Assembly: GCF_036373705.1 (NCBI RefSeq)
Contig: NC_089866.1
Coordinates: 19,933,501 to 19,997,500 of the forward strand
DNA: 64,000 nucleotides
Direction of reading: 5' to 3'
Source of the DNA: Amia ocellicauda
Lineage: Eukaryota > Chordata > Actinopteri > Amiiformes > Amiidae
Shown here: positions 11,547 through 23,500 of the stretch, in pieces
Layout of the letters: each line of letters begins with the position of its first letter
How positions within the stretch are numbered: the stretch's first letter is position 1
Notes under the pieces: model-generated
Database searches by the model: none
What the model was told of the DNA's origin: nothing
What the model saw: the letters and a program-made list of their open reading frames with translations, nothing else
Translations under genes and position numbers: made by a program

Positions 11547-14500
11547 AGTATTTAAATTCATTTAAAGAAAATGCCAGGTTGTAACAATGGATATGTTTTA
11601 AAGGAAGTTTGGAAACTAAAGTTAAAATGACCCAAATTCCTGTGTTCTAGAGACTTCCTCCATCTACTCATTTCAGACCAATAGACAATTAATGTGCGGT
11701 TGAACTTGTATGTCATTTAACTGAGTCCTACTGTACGTTAGACAATGATCCAGATTCTATTATTGGCCAATATACCAAAAATGTCCAGCTTTTAGATTAG
11801 CTCTATCATTTGTAATTAAAGGGTTAATAAATATGACTCAATTTCCAGGCAAGAAATGAGCCATTAACCTCGGAATAGCTTGGTCAAGAAGCTACTCGTA
11901 AGACTCTGTAGTTCTCCAAATGTTTTCTCATTGACCGTATTTATTTTCTTGGCAAGCATGCAAGAAAGCAGGATCATGAACTTGTATGGTGTTCTTGAGG
12001 CACCGAATGTGGGATATGTGTGCCAAAGTAGAAAACAATAAATGAAGATTAAAGGCACCATGTTGTCTTGGCTTACATTACATTACAATGAAGGAGAAAT
12101 TGAAGGTGTGCTGTAGCTGCTGCATGACTGATTGATGTGCTGGGATTTGTTGAATTAAAGTGTGTTTTGGTATGGAATTTAAAAGCTCTAAAAGGTTTGA
12201 CTTGACTACATGTTGAGATTCAACACAAAGGTTAATTCTAGAAAAATGACCCTTTTAAACAAAGTCAAACTATCCATCAAGAAACAGCTGGAAAAGCTTC
12301 AGTAACTAATTTAGAACTTCAGCCATTTCTGAATTTTTATAATGATTTGTCAAAAGTTCAAAATTGATGCAGATTTTGGATTGATTCCAGTTCTTGGGTC
12401 ATTTACATTATGCAATGCAAAAATATCTCTTGAGATCCATACATGGATTGTGCAGACCTTGCACGTTCTTCATTTATCCCCTCAAAACCCTTCACAGGCC
12501 TATCCAACTCACCTATGTGCTAAAACCCTCTCCGGATTACGGAAATCTGCTCAGAGATCATGCTGCCCTATTCATGGGGCAGGAAGCAACACGCATTAAC
12601 CTTTTTGGTTGGAATACAAATATTTGTCAAATGAAGGGAAATTCCATAATTAATTGTGGAGAGTTTTTAAGTGAGTGTGGATTGAAAACATGTACTGCCT
12701 ATGCTGTGGACATAATTTCAATTTCTAGGTTTCTACTTTGTTTCCTTAAAACAAGTTACAAAATCTGCAGGCAATGAGAACTTCTCTGTTGAGAGCTCAA
12801 TTGTGGGTATAGCCTTGAAAACCTATTCAAATGCACTGTTATAGCTGACACTATTTTGCAGATTAAAATGACTTTACAGTTTTGCTTTAGCCCCCCCTGA
12901 TATATTTCCTCATGCCTCCTTGTGTTTCTGTCTTCCAGGAAGGTATTTACTAAAAATAGTTGTCAGAAGCATAATTAACTTGAAGCATGTCAAAAATAGG
13001 CTGATTATATTTCCTGTAAGCTTTTAAGAGATTAAAAAAAAAACAGCTTATCTACAGCAGATAAAACTGTAAAGAGGGACATTGGTCATGTGATCAGGGT
13101 GATGTAAACCATTACATGATACGGAGGGATTTTAGATTAATAAAGCGAATCTTTCTTGGTTTGTTTTCATTGAGAAAGACTGAAAGCTTACATTTGAAAT
13201 TAAATGTCTTAGAAAATGTCTTTTTTATTAACTCTGCAGAAGTGTCTACTCATAGTCTGGCATGTCTTTGCAGGATGTTAGAGCTGATAACCGAAAGCTG
13301 TAATGGCAAAGAATGATAAGGAACAAGTTCTTGGAAGAAGTTAGGACGTACAATTTATTCTAGGTTGATTGCTGTGGCTTTTCTATGTGTAGTTTACTTT
13401 AACTACCAAAGGAAAGTAGGAATACATATATTATGGATACCGTATAATCACAGCTTTGAATATTTGATCTGCTCAAAAAGCGTTTTGTGCATTTAATTTA
13501 CACTACTGAGACTACACTTTTGCACTGACCTTATCTAGTCTATGTTTCTTAGATCAACACAGGGATGTAAAAAACATTGCGATGGAAGGTTTTCAACTTG
13601 GAATTTTAGTGCTCTTTATATGAACTACTTAAATTAGTAGTACAACCGAGCACATCAATAAATCACACCACGGCTACAGCAAATTCATGTCTTGTCAGGT
13701 TTTGCTTTTTCAGCTCCCCCCAGGTCTGCTTTATGCAACACCACTGCCAAACACTCACATCTTGAAATAAGACAAGACTGCATGTCCCTTTTCATCTTGA
13801 AATAAAAGCTTTCCATTTGAACACATTGAACCTTTATAATGAAAGATGTTAAAGTCCCCTATTAAGGACGTTCTTTTGAGGAAGGCCAAAGATTGTAACT
13901 GGTGGAGTCCTGTGTTCTCAATCTATACATTTATTTTTGTGATTCACTTCAGAGATAAGTTTGAGAGCATGCCCCTGTGTCCAGTACTCTTACTTCTATC
14001 TCCACAAGCTTCTGCAATAAAAGCTCATCTTTATGAACTCCACATGTGGCTCTTTGAATCGCCCTACTTGTTGAAGCAGCTAAATTAATTGTGTGGGAAA
14101 CTTTGAATAAGACCACAACTGGATAAGTCGAAACCCTTCCTTCACAATATTTTTTTTATATCAGTGTGTTGGTATAAGAAAGGTAGACGAGACTAGTGTT
14201 TCCAGTCCGGGGACCTGGGGCACCGAAAACCCAGGCAATCCGGAAGATTGCTCAACCCCGCAAGCCCGGGTTTGGTATGGGTTAAAAAAAAAGAAGTACA
14301 TGGCCAATCAGCCAAATGCAAAAAGTATGCAAACAAGGTATTGCAAAGAGAGAGAGAAAGAGAAATTGGAAAAGAGGCGCAATCGGAAAAGTTTAGAGCA
14401 GGGATGGCGAACCTTTTTTTTCTGTAGTGCCCAAAGTCTGGTTATATACTTTGCCAAGTGCCAAAGGGTGTCAATGATAAAATATGGATATAAAAGTTTA

Positions 14501-17500
14501 TACTGGGGCTAAACAGCATTTTTTAAACCAATATTATATTATGTTTTTGTTGTAATTAAGTTATTAAGCAAACATGCTAACAAAATAAACCACAATACAG
14601 CCACATCGCTGGGGAGTTTGTTCAGATTGTGACGCCTCTCTGTGTGAAGAAGTGTCTCCTGTTTTCTGTCTTGAATGCCTTGAAGCCCAATTTCCATTTG
14701 TGTCCCCGGGTGTGTGTCCCTGCTGATCTGGAAAAGCTCCTCTGGTTTGATGTGGTCGATGCCTTTCATGATTTTGAAGACTTGAATCAAGTCCCCCCGT
14801 AGTCTCCTCTGTTCCAGGGTGAAAAGGTTCAGTTCCTCAGTCTCTCAGTAGGACATTCCCTTCAGACCTGGAAAAGTCTGGTTGCTCTCCTCTGAACTGC
14901 CTCTAGAGCAGCGATATCTTTCTTGAAGTGTGGAGACCAGAACTGTCCACAGTATCCAGATGAGCTCTAACTAGTTTTGTTTACCCTTGCACTCAGTCAT
15001 TAAAAACGCACCTTCGTCTTTTTCAGTGTATATTTACTTCATATCTACATTTTTTAAAATAACTAAAACTGGTAGATTAATATACATTGTGTGGCACTGA
15101 TTTTGTTTTTTAAATACAGTGCTATCAATGTACCATGAGTATGAGTGTGCACAAATGTACTCTACAAATCAAAGGCATAATCTATTTATTTTTGAGAATT
15201 TACAGCTTTCCTTTGCCAACTTTATGAAGTTTTTCAATTGTCGGAGTGTTAAATATGAATGTGTGGCCATTTGATACAGGAGATACCGGTAAACAAAATG
15301 CTTTCCCCCAGCGTGTTCAACAGGCACGTCCATTGCTGACACAATGAATCACAACAGCACAGACTTCTGTCATGTTCCTCCTGCTCCCTGAGCATCATAA
15401 ACATCATAACATCACTAACATCTCGTCCGTGAAGTGCAGGTTATCGCAGTTCTGGGCGGAACTGCGCTGCTCCACCAATGGGAGCGGAGGATCCTGCAAT
15501 TCTGCGCATAACTGTGAACATCTGCGCACAAGAACCGAACTAAAACATGAATATTCAGACATTAACGTGAGCGCTGCGCAATGACTGCCAAATACACTGA
15601 CTGGTTTTATAAAGTGACAATGAACTGAGGGGCTGCTGGCAAAAAACAAACGAACAATATAACAGCACATACACAGCAAAATCTGTAGTGTTGAAATCCC
15701 AGTGTTAATAATATAGTGTTAAAATAATTGTTTTATGCTTTTATTTTTTTCTTAATAATTGTATAAATGTTAATTATTGTACATTAATTATTGTTTGAGG
15801 GTAAAATGTATCTTTACCCACCAATGTATTTATATTTGTGTTGTCAGATTTTTCTATCCTGAATTTGAACCAGAATATTTGGCTATTTATCTTGTGGTGG
15901 TGCTTGTCAGCATTACCTGTATATGCGTGACCTGTTTGTGTGTTTGATTGGGTCTGGGTATTTGTTTACTAAAAAGTAAATTGTAAACCAATATATATTT
16001 TCTCTCTGTCTCTAACAAAGGACTGCTAGATTTTAATACACAGTATCAATTATATACATGCACACACTTTTAAACTAATTTTAACACTGTTGGAGTTAAT
16101 TCAACACTGGTGAATTTACTGTGTAGTTGCTTGCTTTGCGTGTCACAGGTTCACCATCCCTGGGTTAGAGTGAGCTTAGTGTTTTATTTAATTTTGTGTC
16201 CATATTGATTATTTTTTCTATTTATATGCCTTTGAAATAATCTGGCTTCAAGCCCGGGTGCCCCAGGTTTGTGAAGTTTAAACTCCAAAACCCGGGCCTG
16301 GAATTTTCTCCCGGTTTTGGAAACCCTAGACGAGACCAATTAAAAATGTAGTCTCGGTGTAAAAAATCCAATAACAGCCCAGCTGTAAAAAAACTTTGTG
16401 TTTAAACTTTTTATTTTAAAACCCTCGCATCCTGTATCATATGCCAGAGTGATTGGGTGTTCACCCATGTTGAGCAATGTGTGATAACAGAGCTGGTACA
16501 TCCGTTACCATATCTGATAGATAAAGAAGTGATAATCTTCGCATTAAATTTGCAGTAAAATTGTATCTCCAAATGACTACAGCCTGTTAGATGGAGAGAC
16601 ACCCTTTACATTTTCCGTTAGATAAACCACACCAAGACCCTCCTGGGTGCTTCTCTAAATGCCGATATTACATCAGTGAGGATTAGCAGTTTAAACTTCA
16701 TAAGAAAAAAATGAACAATTTCGAAGTGATCCTACACACCATTCCCAGCCGAGGTCTTGCCCATTAAGCTATGCATTTCTGACAAACTATTGAGCTTCTT
16801 TCTTGTGTTGGCACTTCTGTGCCCTGTGAGAATGAGGTGACCGTTTATGTTCATGTGTTGCTGTTGCGTCCATGCAGAGACATACTGAAGGAAGGGGGCT
16901 CGGCAGTAGATGGTGCCATTGCAGCACTTCTGTGCACCTCCTTGATCAATCCACAAAGCATGGGAATTGGTGGGGGAGCAATATTCACAGTTTTTGAAAA
17001 GACAGGTAAGGTTACAGCCTCAACAACGTCAATCCCACCCCAAACAGTGTACAGGGCATCCTCCATATTTTTGTATATATAATATAGTAAACACTGTAGG
17101 TATGCATACATCATGCCATTTTCAAAGTGATGCATTTTTACGATGTGATCTGCAGACTTACATAGAAAACAGGAAAAGGGTGGATTATTTGATATTACAC
17201 TGTTTTCAAGTGTAATCAAGTGTCTTCAAAAATAAGATACAAATTTTGCTGCTGATGATAATAATAACTCACAGATCTTTACATTTGGAAATACTCACAT
17301 TTATTCCTTTGTGGAGCACTTGTGGTAACCCTGTACTGTGTAAGGCAATACGGAGATGTCACCATTGTAGTTTGCTCCTGTCCTGAATCGTGGGAGCAAA
17401 CAAAACACACAGGACTCCAATGTACTAGTCAGAAGTATGTTACAGATTATGTCAGTTGTCCTTCTTCTGCTTTGTAGGCAAAGTTAAAGTCATAAATGCC

Positions 17501-20500
17501 CGGGAAACAGTTCCAAACATTTTCCAAGCTGATCTGATGAAGGACTGCCCCATGGGATCCCCATTAATTACTGGTAAAGCTATTTCTGTACTCTATCTCA
17601 GTTTTAAGTCCTTTTTTTGTGTATAATAATAATCCATCCATGCATCCAAGCCTAAACAAGTTAAAAAGGAACTGTGGAGCTGTATTTAATGAACTAAGAA
17701 TATTGAACTTACAAACTGTCGCTGTTTTTATGTATCTCCCTCGCTACATGTAATTAAAATATGATTTTGCTTCTGTTTTAAGGTTATTTGAATCTGATGT
17801 TTATGGATTTGATTTAAGGATGGATAGTGATTTCATAAGAGACTGTATGTCAGACCGAATTTATGCCAGTATTACAGTAAAAAAAAAAAAAGTACAATTT
17901 TCTGACTGACTCAGAACAATATATCTCCGTCATTTTGTGCTTCCATATTGAATACATTCTTTCACCCTATTATGATCCAGTGGATTTGAATATTAAATTA
18001 TGGACTATTGCTTAATTGTGATTTGTTTTTGGTCGCATCCAAGGCAGTAAATGGATTGCTGTGCCTGGGGAGATTCGTGGTTATGAAAAGGCACACAAGA
18101 TGTACGGCAAGCTGCCCTGGAAGAGACTGTTTGAACCGACGATCAAACTGGCCAGAGATGGGTTTAAAGTGCCTCAAATACTCAGTCGGTACCTCCAGTT
18201 TCCCATGATAAAAGGGAAAGTGGAAGGCTCGTCTCTGTGGTAAGGGAATAACAAACTTAATATTAACCAGCATTGCAGGGGGACTGTGATGTCAGCATAA
18301 ACCACAGTAACAAAGTGAGCAACTGGGTTTTGCATGTCTTTCACTAATCAAAATGGTTTTGCTTCATGTATTTTTCTTTAAAAGTGTCTCCTTTAAACTA
18401 AAGTACCGGTGTGGTGTTGGCCTTTGCTCCTGGAGATCTATCAAGCAAATGCATACATTTATTTTGTTGTGTTTAACTTTCTTTGAAGTGCCTTGTTTTG
18501 CGATGAAAATAACAAGACTCTAAAGGAAGGGGACACGCTGCGTTATGAGAAGTTGGCAGACACGCTTGAAGCAATTGCCAATAGCGGACCTGATGCATTT
18601 TATAAGGGCAAGCTGGCTGATGATTTGATCACGGACGTGCAGAATGAAGGTACTGTAACGACCTCCTTCCTGCATAACTATACTGGTCGAGTGTGCTGCT
18701 GGGTAAACTGACAGCGAAAGAGCAACAGACATTCAAGGTTTCACAAGAACGATGAGATGTTTTGAGAAATGTAGGATTCCTTTATGTGGGAGCGCAGGGC
18801 TGCGAACGGTGGTGTGCTGCTGCTTTAATTTTTTACAGCCTTTGCCCACACTTGGAGTTAAGCTGGTACAAGTACAATCGCACACTATGGGAAATGCCTT
18901 ATAGTGGCTTCCATGTTGTGTAATAAAGGTGACTGACACATGTCATTAATGTAGTCTGAAATACAGTAAATAGGACATGCACAACTTCATGCGTGGAATA
19001 CAGAGGAAGACATTTTTCACTTCCTCCCTGTAGTGTAAAACATCTTGTTTACTGTCTTTGCAATGTAATGCATTGCTTTTATTTAGTTGTTTATTAAGTA
19101 AGGATATATATAATATATACTCTATAATAATATATACTCTTTTGTTTGGACTGTGTAGTAGAATTCGGATTTAATTTTGTCAGATAGAATTAGTTTCAAT
19201 TTGAGATGCCCAAGAACTGGTTGAAATGTCTGTGTTATGTTCATGATGTCAAAAGCTGCTTTTATTGAGCTTTTAAAAAATATATAGTGCTATTTATTTC
19301 ATTTTTGGAACCAGAACGGGCTTCCTATGCTCTTCAAGCACATAACATTCCCGTCTGTTTCAGGTGGAACTCTGTCAACTGCAGATTTGGAGTCCATGCA
19401 GGCCGAAGTCTCTGATGCATGGACAGTCCAACTGGGGACCTACACTATGTACTTACCTCAGCCACCAGCAGGGGGAACTATTCTGAGTATTATACTCAAC
19501 ATTATGAAAGGTGGGTATGTTCTAGGTGTTCTATTCTGCAGAGCTTCTGTTTTTAAAGGCCAGGTGTGCACTGCTCCTTTCTAGTATCTTCTAATTCTCA
19601 TTCCTCCTAATCTCTTCATTACATGATTGTATGTATGGATTGAATCAGTGTGGTTTCGCCCTGTTAATAATTTAAAGAGACCCATTAAACCTCCTGGAAT
19701 GTGACCAAAGAACTGCACCACGGCTAGAAAAGTCCTAAATGAGATATTCCGATAAGATGGCATTCTTACAGGAAACTCAATCTCCGCCCTGAAAACTTTT
19801 ATATTGTCTTTATGCTTTTATGATGTATTCCTGCCTTTGAAAGCTTGCAGACACACTGCCAAAACAACTTCTTGAAACAAATGCCGGACACCAGATATTT
19901 TTACATTTCATTGGGCACTCAAAATAGTACATACAATAAAGTGGTAGATAATTTACTTCCTTCAAGGAACCGTGGAGGTATTATTCATGTCCAATATAAA
20001 AAAATGGTTAAAAGGTTTTGGTTTTTATGCCAGAAGGGTTCTCAAGGAAAGGGTCCGATGCTAACATGTTCTTCTCCTTCTGTATAGGGTACAATTTAAA
20101 TCCCAGTTCCTTGGAGGGAGACAATAAATTCCTGACCTATCACCGCTACATTGAGGCTCTAAAATTTGCAAACGGACAGAAGAGGAAGGTCTGGGATCCT
20201 GTAAGTCCTGCAGCACTAGGGCCTTGAATAGCAAGAACAAAGATGGAGGGAGTCTTTAAAACAGTTCAGAAGAGTGCAAAGACAGCCACAGCCCAAACCA
20301 CTGAACCCTGAGATCTCTGTGCTCGTGCTCGGTGTATCCCAGCCTGAAGTAGTAGGGTCAAGAGAACGACAATCCCTTCTGACTCCATGAAAATGGGTGC
20401 AGATATTTATTATGGGTAGGACCCTGCGTTTTGCATGAGCTGGCTTTATACACTATATTTCAGTCATGCAAAACACCATCCCTGATTCTAGACCCTGAAC

Positions 20501-23500
20501 ATGAATCAGATGCAGGGACACTTTTTCTTTTCATATTTCCCTACCTCACAAAACCTGGTCATTGTAAGAAAGTTATGAAATGATCTTGGTAGCAGATTGT
20601 TTTAGAATTAAGCGTTTTCTATTTCCTCATACTGTTCTGCCCAGGAATACAAAAACAATAGTTGGATTCCCTAACTATTTAGCAAAGACGCAACTCTTCT
20701 TCCACCTACGTTATGTTTAATGCAATTTGCCTCCCACGCACAACCATTAGGATCCCTGAAAGCTTTATGTCTGATCCCAGGTGGAGTAAAGCGAATGCTA
20801 TCACTTTTAAAGCAAGCTTCATTAGTTTCTTATTATGTGCCACTGAGTAACGTACAAGCTGCTGCAGTGCTTGAATGCCACTTTAATAACCGCTTTCAGC
20901 AAAATTAGGTCATCAGTGATAAACTCGAAAATACATTTGTCCTTTTTGTTATTGCATATTCATTAAAGTTTCCCAACCTCGCAGGGATCGCTGTAAATGT
21001 TTCATCAGCTACAGCAATTGGGTTTAATTAATTAAATCTCAGGGCTTTGGTTTAAGGGGTAATGGAAGCTGAGCATGTTTTCTAACACTTTTGAAAAGGA
21101 GCTCTTTATTAGTTTGTGGAAAACACTGAGCGAGTCCTCGACAGCGAACCTGCAATTATAGTTTATTCTGTGATGACCGTAAAGTGATTATGTTCTTGTT
21201 CTTATTCACAGTGAGAAGCTGAATATTTCTTACATGTAGCCCAAGCTTCCTGTCATGTCTCCGTGTTTTGTGCAGAGTCAGAAAATGTTTTGTATGAACA
21301 GAATCTTTATATAGGTGACTAGTTATCAGAGAAACTTTTTCTTGTTGTTTTTTTAAAGGCAGTAGCTGAAAGGTTGATTAAGGATGATTTTGCAGCCTAT
21401 GTGAGGTCGCTAATCAGCAGCAACCAGACCCACCCTCGCCAGTACTACAATGTCAGTATCTCTCGCGACGGAGTGGGTACCACCCACATCTCAGTCCTGG
21501 CTGAAGATGGCACCGCTGTCTCTGTTACCAGTACCATCAATCAATTGTAAGTGGAGAGTGTTCCTCACTGCCTACTGTTGTAGCAGTTTTAATTAACCTT
21601 TTAATTAACTGGGAAATCCTGCTGCGTTGGAGATCCCTTTGGCGCTGGAGACGAGGCGGGTGGGGGAGGGGTGTTGACAGGATCCATGATTCTTTCAAGA
21701 GTCTAGAAGTGGGAGTCTGACAAAGCACACGCATAGTAGAAGGGGACAAACTAAAAAAATATTAACTTATTTTTTTAGCTTTATGTCATGGATAAAAGTA
21801 CTGTGCACTTCCAATGCTGCACCAGACTGTTAGAGGCCACCAGTAACCCACTTCTCTACAGTAATAGTATCTATATTTTACCCTCTGCTAGATTTGGCTC
21901 AATGGTGTATTCTCCGAGCACGGGAGTCATTCTCAATAATGAGCTCGCTGATTTCTGTGGCCTGGTGGACAGCATCTCGACAGGTACTATAACAAACCCA
22001 AGGGACTAGATTATAATGTAAAAGTAGAGAAGGGGAAAAGAGATGTTTAACTTCAGAACTTGAGCTTTTGACAAGTATCAAAAAAACGTCCCTTCCTGAG
22101 ATGAATGTGGCAGTGCTTTCCAGGTTATTCCTGCCTGCTTTTGCTTGCTTCTTTTTCCCATCCAAGGTTGAAACGGTAAGCTTTCATGAGTACCTTTAAC
22201 CACTGTGTCTGTCTGCTCAGCTGAACATGTGCTGTTAAGTTTATGGTCAGTTTAGTTATACTAATACAGTACGAGTAAAATATAATGTGGTGTCTAATTC
22301 GTTGTCTCCGACATTTAATATGTGGAAGAATGCTTTACAGAGAGCGGTGGAGGAATGGGATAGTTAATGCAATTGATCAAATCTGGAATCTGATTCAAGG
22401 TTGTGGTGCCTTTGTTTTGCAGGGGAGAAGCCCCCCTCATCCATGACTCCAGTAGTGTTATATTCCAAGTCAGAGAAGAAAACCCTGGTGATAGGAGGCT
22501 CTGGAGGATTCATGATCACTAGCAGTGTTGCCATGGTATGTCCTCATGCAGACTAACACGTGACCTGAGCAGTGTCCCGTCATATCCTCATCCGTCCGTC
22601 TCAGGTTTCCACTTCTCTATGAAGTCCGAAAACAATGTGGACCGCCTCAAAACAGGTGCACAAGAATAATAGACAAAGTAGTTTAATAGTTCTGTTGATA
22701 ATGCATGTCTTGTCATTGTTCCAAGTATTTGGATTGGATCAATAACAAGTAGTGGACAGTTACATATAAATATACCTTGTTTGTGGAGTATTAGGAAAGT
22801 TTGTGAAAAGGAGTAAGCTGTTAAATAATTCAATCTAGCTCCCCCCCCCATTTCTGTTCAGGGTACATCAAATATATTCAAATAAATTTAGAGACGTGGC
22901 CGAAAGTATTGGTACCCTTCCACTTAAAAAAAAACAAAAAACTCCCAATTTTCTAAGTAGAAATTGACAAAGGTATTTGGTATCCAGCATTCTTTATTTC
23001 ACATTCAATAGAACAGAAACTTTGCTTTTGATTTATGACATATTACTTTAAATAGTAAAACAAAAGAAAATGGCATGGACAAAAATATTGGGACCATTAA
23101 CCTAAGATTTCGTTTCACAGCCTTTAGAGACAATAACTGTAATCAAGTGCTGTCTGTAGCTCTGAATTAGTTTTCTCCACTTCTCCACTGGTAGTTTGGC
23201 ACACTCTTCTTGAGCTAACTGCTCCAGTTCTCACAGGTTTGTTGGGTGCCTTTTCCCAACTGCGAGTTACAGCTCTTTCCACAGATGTTCAATGGGATTT
23301 AGATCAGGACTCATAGAAGACCACTTTGGAAGGGTCCAATGTTTTCTTCTCATCCATTCTTGGGTGCTTTTTGAGATATGTTTCGGGTCATTATCCTGCT
23401 GGAAGACCCATGACCTGTGACTGAGACGCAGCTTTCTGACACTGTGCAGTACGTGCCTTGATAGTCATTTGATTTAATAATGCCCTGCACAGATTCAAGG

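Larger units (their letters stand above)
14399..16162. mobile_element. Inner hAT-like element nested in the outer one
   Basis: Begins CAGGGATGGCGAACCT and ends with the near inverted copy AGGTTCACCATCCCTG. Flanked by GTTTAGAG (14391-14398) and GGTTAGAG (16163-16170), an 8-bp duplication with one mismatch. The 1.76 kb interior carries no readable transposase. It hosts a LINE fragment (about 14575-14970) and a TA-flanked MITE (15672-16123). Confidence 0.82.
14194..16328. mobile_element. Outer non-autonomous hAT-like element, split by a later insertion
   Basis: Ends are inverted repeats: TAGTGTTTCCAG at the left and, read inward from the right end, TAGGGTTTCCAAAACC. The element is flanked by an exact 8-bp duplication GACGAGAC (14186-14193 and 16329-16336), the target-site length typical of hAT transposons. 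Its own sequence is only about 360 bp (14194-14390 and 16171-16328), with CCCGGG-rich subterminal blocks on both sides. The rest is a second hAT element inserted inside it. No transposase is present. Confidence 0.85.

Noticed and set aside
12394..12777. 127-codon open frame in ggt5 intron 1
   Set aside because: No motif, no splice sites joining it to ggt5, composition like surrounding AT-rich DNA.
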